Of a DNA stretch of 64,000 nt, positions 52,238 through 60,223 are shown piece after piece; position 1 is the first letter of the stretch, and each line of letters begins with the position of its first letter. The translations under genes were made by a program, and so were the position numbers. Origin of the DNA: Terrimonas_A sp051954695 (GTDB taxonomy: Bacteria > Bacteroidota > Bacteroidia > Chitinophagales > Chitinophagaceae); contig JBQCHL010000016.1 in NCBI GenBank assembly GCA_051954695.1, positions 1 to 64,000 of the forward strand, in the 5' to 3' direction. A model generated the notes under the pieces. That model was not told the origin of the DNA. It ran no database searches and saw only the letters and a list, made by a program, of their open reading frames with translations.

Positions 52238-53053
52238 TCATAAATGTTTTACATAATATTTTTCCGGGAAAGATATATGTAATGTCGTTTTCTTCGGAAA
52301 TATGCCATACACTGTGCTACCGCTTCCACTCATTGAAGCGTACACAGCTCCATTATCATACAATTCTTTCTTGATGGCTTTTATTTCCGGGTAACGGGTA
52401 AATACCGGTACTTCAAAATCATTGATAAGCGTCTCCTTCCATGTATCAACCGGTGAAGTAATGATTTCTTTCAGGGAAACAGCGGGCAATGCAGGTTGCA
52501 GCCAGGAAAATGCCGGTCCGGTAGGAACATGAATACCTGGATTAACGATAACAATGCTATAGCTGGAAAGATCGAGATCTATCGTTTCCAGTTGTTCTCC
52601 TCTGCCAGTTGCAAAGCAGGGTTTATTGATAATAAAGAAAGGACAATCGCTGCCCAGTCGCAGGCTGTACTGAAGCAGTTGTTGTGTAGATAAACCAAGT
52701 GCAGCCATATCATTCAACAACTTCAATGTGAATGAAGCATCTGCACTGCCTCCACCCAATCCGGCACCGGAAGGAATGGCTTTATGCAAATACATATGAA
52801 AAGGAAGAATGCCTGGGAAATCTTTTTTTAATAAGTTATATGCTTTTACACAGAGATTGTCGGTTGCATCGCCGGTAATGGAAAGTCCTCCTGAACTGAA
52901 TGACAATTCGCTGCCAACAGGCTGCCGGATCATTTCCAGCGCATCATAAAAGGGGAGGGGATAAAAGACCGTTTCAAGCTCATGGTAGCCGTCATTTCTT
53001 TTGGCAAGGATGCGAAGTCCGAGATTGATTTTCGCATTGGGAAAAACGACCAC
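52238..53053 (-). CDS. ispE: 4-diphosphocytidyl-2-C-methyl-D-erythritol kinase
   Basis: 271 residues, a GHMP kinase. The start FPNAKINLGLRILAKRNDGYH is the IspE N-terminal motif. The ATP loop is PSGAGLGGGSADASF, and LGSDCPFF and SMSGSGSTVYG complete the active site. It phosphorylates CDP-methylerythritol in the MEP pathway of isoprenoid synthesis. The start is GTG 53053, because no ATG is available between it and the in-frame stop just upstream. A bifunctional nuclease gene lies 41 nt upstream in the same direction. Confidence 0.96.
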   Translation of the reverse strand: MVVFPNAKINLGLRILAKRNDGYHELETVFYPLPFYDALEMIRQPVGSELSFSSGGLSITGDATDNLCVKAYNLLKKDFPGILPFHMYLHKAIPSGAGLGGGSADASFTLKLLNDMAALGLSTQQLLQYSLRLGSDCPFFIINKPCFATGRGEQLETIDLDLSSYSIVIVNPGIHVPTGPAFSWLQPALPAVSLKEIITSPVDTWKETLINDFEVPVFTRYPEIKAIKKELYDNGAVYASMSGSGSTVYGIFPKKTTLHISFPEKYYVKHL

Positions 53054-53094
53054 TGTTGCGATAATTTAAGGTTGAGGGAACCGTGAAGATATGT

Positions 53095-53697
53095 TTACCG
53101 TTTTCTTTTGCGGCTGTTTATTTCATCGCGGATAGCAATAGCCCTGATATAGTCCTCGCTTTCCAGCACATCGTTAAGCAGGTTATCCAGTTCTTCAATG
53201 CTCATTGTCTTCAGGTCTTCATTGCCGGGGTTCCCTTGTTCTTCCACCATCACTTCCTGCTTGCTTTTCTTTTTCTTGCCGCTTGTGTCTTCCATGAGGA
53301 TGCCTGCGCTTTCCAGGATGTTCTCATACGTATAAATGGGACATCCGAAGCGAACGGCCAAAGCCAGTGCGTCGGATGTGCGGGAATCTATTTCGATGGT
53401 ATCATTTTCGGAAGAGCAAACCAGTTTGGAGTAGAAAATACCTTCCTGAAGATCGCAGATGATGATCTCATGGAGATCGATCGAGAAAGCATTTAGGAAA
53501 TTCTTCATAAGGTCATGTGTCAATGGGCGGCTGGGATTCATTTTTTCCAAAGCTACTGCTATGGCCTGGGCCTCAAAGCCACCTATCACAATTGGTAAAC
53601 GCCGTAACCCATTTACCTCACCCAATACCACCGCATAAGAGTGTGTTTGAGTGATACTGTGGGATAAGGCTACTATTTCCAGTTCTATCTTCTTCAT
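53095..53697 (-). CDS. Bifunctional nuclease family protein (DUF151) with C-terminal UVR-like motif
   Basis: 200 residues. The DUF151/BFN domain covers about 1-135 (VLGEVNGLRRLPIVIGGFEA, SRPLTHDLMKNFL, SRTSDALALAVRFGCPIY). After a basic, Lys-rich linker (GKKKKSK), the end LEDL-type helix pair MSIEELDNLLNDVLESEDYI plus RAIAIRDEI is a UvrB/UvrC (UVR) motif. In Bacteroidota this combination is common. The domain is reported to have nuclease activity in plants and bacteria; its role here is unknown. Probably co-transcribed with ispE, 41 nt downstream. Confidence 0.9.
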   Translation of the reverse strand: MKKIELEIVALSHSITQTHSYAVVLGEVNGLRRLPIVIGGFEAQAIAVALEKMNPSRPLTHDLMKNFLNAFSIDLHEIIICDLQEGIFYSKLVCSSENDTIEIDSRTSDALALAVRFGCPIYTYENILESAGILMEDTSGKKKKSKQEVMVEEQGNPGNEDLKTMSIEELDNLLNDVLESEDYIRAIAIRDEINSRKRKR

Positions 53698-53838
53698 AAA
53701 ATATCACACGAAACTAAGGCTTTTTAGGTAAAAACAGGAGGATAAAAAGACCGGATTTTTAGCCCCATAAAAGCCGTCAGGGCATTTTCTGCCAGCCCTT
53801 TTCATATTAGATAAGATCTCTAACCGAATAAAAATCAA

Positions 53839-53891
53839 AATTCAAAAGCAAGGCCCCAAACAACTGTGTTCCCGGACCTTACTTTTGAATT
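53839..53891. terminator. Hairpin after etfA
   Basis: Arms 53839-53853 and 53877-53891 (AATTCAAAAG-AAGG) pair at 14 of 15 positions. It lies 22 nt after the etfA stop in the minus direction. The rest of the 215-nt gap 53698-53912 shows nothing clear. Confidence 0.65.
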
Positions 53892-53912
53892 CTGATCTTA
53901 TTTCCTGGCTTA

Positions 53913-54878
53913 TCAGGAAACCCCTTTCAGCTTTTTAATCGCTTCTGTCAATTTCGGTACCACTTCAAATGCATCTCCTACAATACCATAATCTGCTGCT
54001 TTGAAAAATGGTGCTTCCGGGTCTTTATTAATAACAACGATCACCTTGCTTCTGTTCACACCCGCAAGATGCTGTATCGCACCTGAAATGCCGATAGCGA
54101 TATACAGGTTAGGGGCAATAGCAATACCGGTTTGGCCCACGTGTTCATTATGCGGACGCCAGTGCGCGTCAGCCACAGGACGGCTGCAGGCAGTAGCTGC
54201 ATGCAATACTTTGGCAAGGTCTTCCACCATGCCCCAGTTTTCCGGGCCTTTCAGTCCACGGCCTGCGCTTACCACGATCTCTGCTTCAGTTAAAGGCACT
54301 TCGCCGCTGGCTTTGGTGGAACTGGTCACTTTTACTTTCGGCGTGTCAACGGTTGCATTGAATGCTTCCACTGTTGCAGTGCCTTCCCCGGCTTTAATGG
54401 CATAGGCATTCGGGTTCAGTGCAATGATCTTTACAGGTGTGGAAATGCTGATATTGGCAAATGCCTTCCCGGAAAACACGTTTTTCTTTACAGTAAATCC
54501 ATTGCTGGTATCGGGCAGCGCCACAGCCCCGGAAATAAGTCCGGCTTTCAACCGGGCTGAAAGCCGTGGAGCAATGGACTTCCCATCCATATTATTCGGG
54601 AAGATGATCACAGTAGCAGAAACAGCCTGCGCTACCTGGGCAATTACTTTAGTATATACTTGTGCATCGAGATGATCGAGTGCTGGATTGTTAGCATGAT
54701 GGATCTTGCTCACTCCGTACTTACCTAATGCAGCGAGGTCTTCTTTGACAGTACCTAATACAACCCCTTCAGCAGAAGTACTTAATTGTTCGGCCACTTT
54801 AGCTCCATAACTCAATGCTTCGAGTGATGCTTTTTTTACCTGGCCTTCAGCAATATCAACAAATATTAAAACAGACAT
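53913..54878 (-). CDS. etfA: Electron transfer flavoprotein subunit alpha
   Basis: 321 residues. The C-terminal FAD domain is diagnostic: GRGLKGPENWGMVEDLA, the SRPVADAHWRPHNEHVGQTG region, and APNLYIAIGISGAIQHLAG. With EtfB it accepts electrons from acyl-CoA and other dehydrogenases in the cytoplasm and hands them to the quinone pool. The segment HNEHVGQTGIAI differs slightly from the usual HNEQ-VGQTGK. It is encoded 32 nt downstream of etfB, in one operon. Confidence 0.96.
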   Translation of the reverse strand: MSVLIFVDIAEGQVKKASLEALSYGAKVAEQLSTSAEGVVLGTVKEDLAALGKYGVSKIHHANNPALDHLDAQVYTKVIAQVAQAVSATVIIFPNNMDGKSIAPRLSARLKAGLISGAVALPDTSNGFTVKKNVFSGKAFANISISTPVKIIALNPNAYAIKAGEGTATVEAFNATVDTPKVKVTSSTKASGEVPLTEAEIVVSAGRGLKGPENWGMVEDLAKVLHAATACSRPVADAHWRPHNEHVGQTGIAIAPNLYIAIGISGAIQHLAGVNRSKVIVVINKDPEAPFFKAADYGIVGDAFEVVPKLTEAIKKLKGVS

Positions 54879-54910
54879 AGTGCAAGTTTAAAAGTTATAG
54901 GATGGTATTG

Positions 54911-55654
54911 TTAGATGGCTTTGGCTTCTTCATGTAATAAGCGAACCAGTTCGTCTACATTATCTGCAGGCACCAGTTTAACGCCGGCTTTAGCAGGAGG
55001 AAGGCCGAAACTGGTAACACTGGTCAGAGCTTCCACTGCCACAGGCTCGGTTACTTTCAGCGGTTTTGTTCTGGCTGCCATAATGCCGCGCATATTGGGA
55101 ATGCGTTGTTCCGCCATACCTTTTGCCGCGCTGACGACCACCGGCAGATTTACTTCTGCGGTTTCTTCACCGCCTTCTATTTCACGGGTAATAGTGGCTT
55201 TGCTTCCATCAAGTTCAAATTTTGAAGCAAGGGAGATATAAGGGAGATCAAGCAGTTCTGCGACCATGCCACCAATCGAAGAACCATTGTAGTCAATAGT
55301 TTCTTTACCGGTAAAAATCAGATCATAAGCGCCCTCCCTGGCAATAGCAGCTATCTGTGAAGCGATATAAAAGCTGTCGTGACTATCGGCATTCACACGG
55401 AATGCTTCATCTCCACCAAGGGCCAGGGCTTTACGGATGATAGGTTCTGCATCAGCACCACCTACATTGATAAGGTGGATGATGGCAGAAGGATCTTTTT
55501 CTTTCAGTTCAATGGCTCTTACCAGGGCATACCATTCATCATAAGGGTTGATGATCCATTGCACGCCGTTGGTATCGAATTTCGTGTTGTTGTCAGTGAA
55601 AGTTATTTTTGCCGTTGTGTCCGGTGTTTTACTGATACAAACTAAGATCTTCAT
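54911..55654 (-). CDS. etfB: Electron transfer flavoprotein subunit beta
   Basis: 247 residues. Typical EtfB features: KILVCISKTPDTTAKITF at the start, INPYDEWYALVRAIELKE, AMP/FAD-side motif DLIFTGKETIDYNGSSIGG, and MRGIMAARTKPL near the end. It forms the heterodimer with EtfA. It is the first gene of the operon and has a TATCTTTG promoter box 45 nt upstream. Confidence 0.96.
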   Translation of the reverse strand: MKILVCISKTPDTTAKITFTDNNTKFDTNGVQWIINPYDEWYALVRAIELKEKDPSAIIHLINVGGADAEPIIRKALALGGDEAFRVNADSHDSFYIASQIAAIAREGAYDLIFTGKETIDYNGSSIGGMVAELLDLPYISLASKFELDGSKATITREIEGGEETAEVNLPVVVSAAKGMAEQRIPNMRGIMAARTKPLKVTEPVAVEALTSVTSFGLPPAKAGVKLVPADNVDELVRLLHEEAKAI

Positions 55655-55699
55655 ACTATTGTTTTGAATCGTTAGCTAATAGTTGTTTATGCAACTAAA

Positions 55700-55707
55700 C
55701 AAAGATA
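55700..55707 (-). promoter_or_regulatory. -7 box of etfBA
   Basis: Minus-strand TATCTTTG, 45 nt before the etfB ATG. Confidence 0.5.
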
Positions 55708-55755
55708 AGCGATGATACTTTAAATCCGGTCATTTCCGGTAAATTTTTTATTTCC

Positions 55756-56067
55756 ATGGATCGGATAGAAAAAATAAAAGAATTCCTGCAAAAAAGCCCG
55801 CATGACAGCTTTTTACAGCATGCTTTAGCGCTGGAATACATCAAAAAAGGGGATGATGTTGCAGCAAGAGCAACATTTGAAGCATTGCTGACCCATGAGC
55901 CGGGATATGTAGGCAGTTATTATCACCTGGGAAAATTGCTGGAGAGAAATGAGGCAGAAGCTGAAGCCATTAAAGTGTATGAGAAAGGAATGGAGGAAGC
56001 AAAAAAGGCAGGGGATATGCATGCTTATGGAGAATTGCGGGGTGCTTATGAAGAATTAACTTTTTAA
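55756..56067 (+). CDS. TPR-repeat protein
   Basis: 103 residues, with about two tetratricopeptide repeats (FLQHALALEYIKKGDDVAARATFEALL; YVGSYYHLGKLLERNEAEAEAI). TPRs make helical scaffolds for protein contacts. No signal peptide or membrane segment is present, so it should be cytoplasmic. It is followed by tilS after 9 nt and is probably translated with it, but nothing ties it to tRNA modification except position. Confidence 0.85.
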   Translation: MDRIEKIKEFLQKSPHDSFLQHALALEYIKKGDDVAARATFEALLTHEPGYVGSYYHLGKLLERNEAEAEAIKVYEKGMEEAKKAGDMHAYGELRGAYEELTF

Positions 56068-56076
56068 GATCAGGGT

Positions 56077-57408
56077 ATGGACCTTATTGAATCGTTCAGA
56101 TCATATATCGCACAACATCATCTTTTCTCTCCGGGGAGCAGGTTATTGATTGCTGTAAGCGGGGGAGTGGATTCTGTTGCGCTTTGCGAATTATGCCATC
56201 AAACCGGTTATCGTTTTGAAATAGCTCATTGTAATTTTCAGTTGCGTGGCGAAGAAAGCCTGCGCGATGAAAAATTTGTACGCTCACTGGCTGAAAAATA
56301 CCACGTGAAAATATGGGTCACACATTTTGATACAACAGAATATGCCGCTTCCCATAAATTATCGATACAGGAAGCCGCAAGAGAGCTACGCTATACCTGG
56401 TTTAATAAAATACTGGAGGAAAATAGTTTTTCCTTTTTGCTGACAGCCCATCACCTGGACGACTCCATTGAAACATCTCTTATGAATTTCTTTAAAGGCA
56501 CAGGTATTGCAGGCTTGCGGGGCATTCTTCCCCGGCAGGGAAAGATCATCCGGCCTTTACTGTTTGCCGGCAAACAGGAGTTGCAGGATTATGCGCTTCT
56601 TCATTCCCTGCAATGGGTGGAAGACAGTTCAAATGAATCAGACAAATACACCCGTAATTATTTCCGCCACCAGGTGATCCCTTTTATTCAGAAGATATAT
56701 CCCGGTGTAGAAAAAAACCTGGCGCAAAACCTGGCACGTTTCCGCGATACGGAATTATTGTATCAGCAATCAATTGAATGGCATAAAAAGAAATTGCTGA
56801 CGATAAAAGAAAACGAAGTACATATTCCAGTACTGAAGTTGCAACAGGTAGCTCCTTTTACTACAGTTTTGTATGAGATCATCCGTGAATTCGGTTTCAG
56901 TCCTGCACAAACCAATGAAGTGGCTTCCCTGCTGGAAAGCGATTCAGGACGTTATGTACAATCACTTACTCACCGTATCATCCGCAACCGGGCATGGCTG
57001 ATCATTGTTCCGGTAAAAACAGCAGAAGCAGCGCTTGTTCCTATAGAGAAAACCGGTAAGTATTACTTCCCTGGAGGCAGCCTGGAACTGTCGTCGCATT
57101 CGGCCAGCCAACCTGAAACAGATAAGCATATCGCCTGCCTGGATACAGCATCCATTCATTTCCCGCTTATACTCCGGCCCTGGAAAACGGGAGACTATTT
57201 TTATCCGTTAGGCATGACAAAAAAGAAAAAGCTGGCGCGCTTTTTTATCGATCAGAAATTATCCACGACCGGGAAAGAGAATACCTGGGTACTGGAGATG
57301 GATAAAAAGATCGTGTGGGTAGTAGGGCAAAGAATAGACAATCGCTTCAAACTGAAAGAGACCACAAAAGACATTTTACGAATAGTATACAAGGTCTCTG
57401 ACAAATAA
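56077..57408 (+). CDS. tilS: tRNA(Ile)-lysidine synthase
   Basis: 443 residues. The N-type ATP-pyrophosphatase loop is SGGVDSVAL (28-36). The HCNFQLRGEES, TAHHLDDSIET and KYTRNYFRHQVIP motifs are TilS-specific. The C-terminal domain is the long form, with LRPWKTGDYFYPLGM plus KKKLARFFIDQKL. It attaches lysine to C34 of the AUA-reading tRNA-Ile in the cytoplasm, allowing AUA decoding. Operon with the TPR gene; ends near the large palindrome at 57435. Confidence 0.96.
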   Translation: MDLIESFRSYIAQHHLFSPGSRLLIAVSGGVDSVALCELCHQTGYRFEIAHCNFQLRGEESLRDEKFVRSLAEKYHVKIWVTHFDTTEYAASHKLSIQEAARELRYTWFNKILEENSFSFLLTAHHLDDSIETSLMNFFKGTGIAGLRGILPRQGKIIRPLLFAGKQELQDYALLHSLQWVEDSSNESDKYTRNYFRHQVIPFIQKIYPGVEKNLAQNLARFRDTELLYQQSIEWHKKKLLTIKENEVHIPVLKLQQVAPFTTVLYEIIREFGFSPAQTNEVASLLESDSGRYVQSLTHRIIRNRAWLIIVPVKTAEAALVPIEKTGKYYFPGGSLELSSHSASQPETDKHIACLDTASIHFPLILRPWKTGDYFYPLGMTKKKKLARFFIDQKLSTTGKENTWVLEMDKKIVWVVGQRIDNRFKLKETTKDILRIVYKVSDK

Positions 57409-57434
57409 TAAAAAACAGGCTCTGATAAGTACAT

Positions 57435-57496
57435 CCTTCCCGTTCTTCCCGCCTTACCGGTAAATATTTACCGGTAAGGCGGGAAGAACGGGAAGG
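57435..57496. repeat. 62-bp perfect palindrome, family A copy 2
   Basis: Two 31-nt arms (57435-57465 and 57466-57496) are exact reverse complements with no spacer. The arm ends in TTACCGGTAAAT, so the centre is itself a palindrome, and the outer part is CCTTCCCGTTCTTCCCGCC. A diverged copy is at 43-98. It lies 26 nt after the tilS stop. A cruciform or a very stable RNA hairpin is expected. Confidence 0.9.
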
Positions 57497-57510
57497 GATA
57501 CCTCTAAAAG

Positions 57511-57537
57511 AATACCCCGGTAATGAGCCGGGGTATT
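57511..57537. terminator. Hairpin between tilS and the rhomboid gene
   Basis: 10-bp stem AATACCCCGG/CCGGGGTATT (57511-57520, 57528-57537). It has little T-tract, so it is only a probable bidirectional terminator. Confidence 0.55.
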
Positions 57538-57596
57538 CGTACTTAAAACCCAATTGTAATTAGTTCTTCAGTAATGCCAGGAAATGCATGTTTTCA

Positions 57597-58253
57597 TCAG
57601 CCCCATCCTTTCAGTTGCAAATAGTATTTTATTGCCCGGATGCAATAGGACACAGCATCAAAATCGGCTGCAATTTTTCCTACGATAATCACAAATGCGA
57701 GCCCAAACAAAGCTCCCCAGATATGTGCGGAATGGTTCACATTGTCGCCTCCCTTTCTTTCCAGCAATATGGAGATAAAAAGGTATAGCGGTGCAAAAAT
57801 GAACCCGGGGATAGGAATAGGAATAAAGAAAAGATATACTTCTGTGTAAGGGGCAATCAACAGACCTGCAAATATTACTGCGCTCACTGCACCGGAAGCG
57901 CCAAGGCTACGATAATGATAATTATCCCTGTTCTTAAAAAAAGTAGGCAGGAGCGACACTGCAAGCGCCATCACATACATCAGCAGATAAAATATTTTTC
58001 CCTGCACACCAAAAATGGATATGAATTGCTGCTCTACCATACGGCCAAAAAGATAGAGTGAAAGCATATTGAAGATCAGGTGTGCCCAATCTGCATGAAT
58101 CAACCCGCAACTGAAAAAACGATACCATTGATTCCGGCGGGTTACTGCCGGAGGGTAAAATATCAGGTCATCAATGATCTTATAGTTATTAAATCCCCCA
58201 ATGGATACAAGACAGGTGATGATAACGATAACAATGGTAATGGTAAACTGCAT
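57597..58253 (-). CDS. Rhomboid-family intramembrane serine protease
   Basis: 218 residues with six or more membrane helices. The catalytic Ser is in GASGAVSAV (S120) and the His in NHSAHIWGALFG (H177). The HADWAHLIFNM motif of helix 2 supplies the conserved His and Asn. It would cleave membrane proteins in the lipid bilayer. It is the last gene of the M16-M16-rlmH-rhomboid operon (30 nt after rlmH). Confidence 0.9.
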   Translation of the reverse strand: MQFTITIVIVIITCLVSIGGFNNYKIIDDLIFYPPAVTRRNQWYRFFSCGLIHADWAHLIFNMLSLYLFGRMVEQQFISIFGVQGKIFYLLMYVMALAVSLLPTFFKNRDNYHYRSLGASGAVSAVIFAGLLIAPYTEVYLFFIPIPIPGFIFAPLYLFISILLERKGGDNVNHSAHIWGALFGLAFVIIVGKIAADFDAVSYCIRAIKYYLQLKGWG

Positions 58254-58283
58254 GGTTGGATAATTGAGCTGACCGAAAATAAT

Positions 58284-58757
58284 TTATTTATGATGATATT
58301 TTTCATTTCGCAGGATGGTACAGGCCCTGTACAATTGTTCAGCCAGTATCAGCCGCACCAACTGATGGGGAAATACCAATTGCGATAAGCTCCAGGTATG
58401 GTTCGCACGTTTCAATACCGTTCCATCAATACCAAAAGCCCCGCCGATCAGGAATACCAGTTTCTTTGTACCGGCATTCGCCCTTGCCTGCATGAAATCA
58501 GCCAATCCTTCAGACGAAAACTGTTTGCCTCTTTCATCAAGGGCTACGAGATAATCGTCTTTGTCGAGCCATTCCATCACCACTTCGGCCTCTTTCTTTT
58601 TCAAATCCATTTCACTCATCATGCCGGCATTCTTTGGCTGAGGAATGATCACCCATTCAACCTTGAAATAATTAGAGATGCGTTTGGTGAAATCTTCCAC
58701 ACCATTTTTGACATAAGGCTCGTGGGCTTTACCAATGGACCATAATTGAATACGCAT
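58284..58757 (-). CDS. rlmH: 23S rRNA (pseudouridine1915-N3)-methyltransferase RlmH
   Basis: 157 residues, a SPOUT methyltransferase. The SAM-knot motifs are LVFLIGGAFGIDGTVLKRA and LSQLVFPHQLVRLILAEQLYRA, with the start MRIQLWSIGKAHEPYVKNGVE. It methylates pseudouridine 1915 of 23S rRNA in helix 69 of the ribosome. It lies 27 nt after the inactive M16 gene and 30 nt before the rhomboid gene, all in one direction. Confidence 0.96.
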   Translation of the reverse strand: MRIQLWSIGKAHEPYVKNGVEDFTKRISNYFKVEWVIIPQPKNAGMMSEMDLKKKEAEVVMEWLDKDDYLVALDERGKQFSSEGLADFMQARANAGTKKLVFLIGGAFGIDGTVLKRANHTWSLSQLVFPHQLVRLILAEQLYRACTILRNEKYHHK

Positions 58758-58784
58758 GGGCGAATGAATTTAAACCTTATTATA

Positions 58785-60188
58785 TCAGAACGCTTTTTTC
58801 GGCTCTTCCTTGATCTGCACTTCCGTTACCGGACCGTATTTTTCAGCGACCTTTTTTATATCGGCAGCTTTGCCAACCAGCACAAACTGAAGTTTGTCTT
58901 CAGGGAAATAAGTAGAAATAATGCTTTTTGCTTTTTCGAGTGTCAATCCATCCACGTTTTTCTGGAAATTATTGATGAACGATTCATCAAACTTGTACCA
59001 GAACATTTGAGTGAGCAGGTTTGCCAATTGACCACTGGTTTCGTATCCCGGAGGAAATTGTCCTTTTACATAGTTTTTGGCTGAAGTCAGTGATTTTTCA
59101 TCCACTCCCTGTGTATGCAGTTTTTTCAATACTTCCAGGGCTTTATCAATAGCTGGTTCAGTCGTTTTTCCCGCAGTGAAAGTGGAGATCACAAATGATC
59201 CTCCATTCTTCAAAGCGGAGAAGCGGCTGCTGGCACCATAGGTAAGGCCGGAGTTTACACGCAGTTCATCGTTCAGCATGGAAGTGAAGCGGCCGCCGAA
59301 TAAGGTATTGATCACTGATACGGCCACATAATCGGGATTATTGCGGCTGATGCCAGGCGCACCAATATAGAAAGTCGTTTCCTTGGCATCATCTTTATTA
59401 ATCAACAACACGCGATTGCCTGTTGGCTTGGCAATTGGTTTTGCTGCCAGGTTCGCATTTTCCTGTTTGCCTTTGGCCCAGCCTGAAAATATCTTGGTAA
59501 TGGTGGCTTTCATTTCCTTGCTGTTGAAATCACCGACAATGGAAACGGCTGAACCATTGGGGATATAATTGGAGGCATAGAACTTTTGTATGTCAGCAGT
59601 GGTCAATCCTGTAACAGTACCGATAGTTCCGCTGATAATATTGCCATACACATGATCACCGTAAAGAAGCTTATCAAAATAGGAGCCGATCACAGAGCGG
59701 GGGCTTTCTTTGGCCTGCTCCAGTCGTACCAGCGTCCTTCTTTTTTCTTTCGCGAATTCTTCGCTATCAAAAACAGGAGCTGTCAGCAGGTCGTTGATGA
59801 TATCGAGTACTTTGTCTTTATCTTTTGCAGCAAATTCTGCCGACAGGCCTGCAGATTCCTTTGAAGCATACGTGGAAACAGAAGCACCGATAAAATCAAG
59901 CTCTTCATCAAGCCTGGCTTTAGGGTATTTTTTTGTACCATGTTTTAATGCGGTGGCAGTAAGAGATGCAAGTCCTGCTTTATCGCCATCATATATAGCG
60001 CCGGCAGGCAGGATGGCTGATACACTGATCATTGGCACATCATGCTGCTCCATTAAATAAATGGTCAGCCCGTTTTTTAACGTGAATTGCTGGTAAGCAG
60101 GCAATTTATAATCCTGCGCTTTCAGTGCCACACCAATAAAGGCGGACAAAGACAGAAGAAAAAGTTTTATATATCTGAAGTTGTTCAT
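58785..60188 (-). CDS. M16-family peptidase-like protein, non-catalytic subunit
   Basis: 467 residues with a signal peptide (LSAFIGVALKAQ). It has the M16 two-domain fold (FTLKNGLTIYLMEQHDVPM, LPAGAIYDGDKAGLA), but the zinc site HxxEH is missing: the helix reads LTATALKHGTKK. It keeps the substrate-side motif RVNSGLTYGASS of the partner subunits. Such proteins pair with a catalytic subunit to form the processing enzyme. The catalytic gene lies 35 nt upstream. ATG 60188 gives the N-terminal signal; a TTG at 60206 is the alternative. Confidence 0.92.
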   Translation of the reverse strand: MNNFRYIKLFLLSLSAFIGVALKAQDYKLPAYQQFTLKNGLTIYLMEQHDVPMISVSAILPAGAIYDGDKAGLASLTATALKHGTKKYPKARLDEELDFIGASVSTYASKESAGLSAEFAAKDKDKVLDIINDLLTAPVFDSEEFAKEKRRTLVRLEQAKESPRSVIGSYFDKLLYGDHVYGNIISGTIGTVTGLTTADIQKFYASNYIPNGSAVSIVGDFNSKEMKATITKIFSGWAKGKQENANLAAKPIAKPTGNRVLLINKDDAKETTFYIGAPGISRNNPDYVAVSVINTLFGGRFTSMLNDELRVNSGLTYGASSRFSALKNGGSFVISTFTAGKTTEPAIDKALEVLKKLHTQGVDEKSLTSAKNYVKGQFPPGYETSGQLANLLTQMFWYKFDESFINNFQKNVDGLTLEKAKSIISTYFPEDKLQFVLVGKAADIKKVAEKYGPVTEVQIKEEPKKAF

Positions 60189-60223
60189 TTGTTTAGTGTT
60201 TAACAATGAGCAAGGATGGTTTG

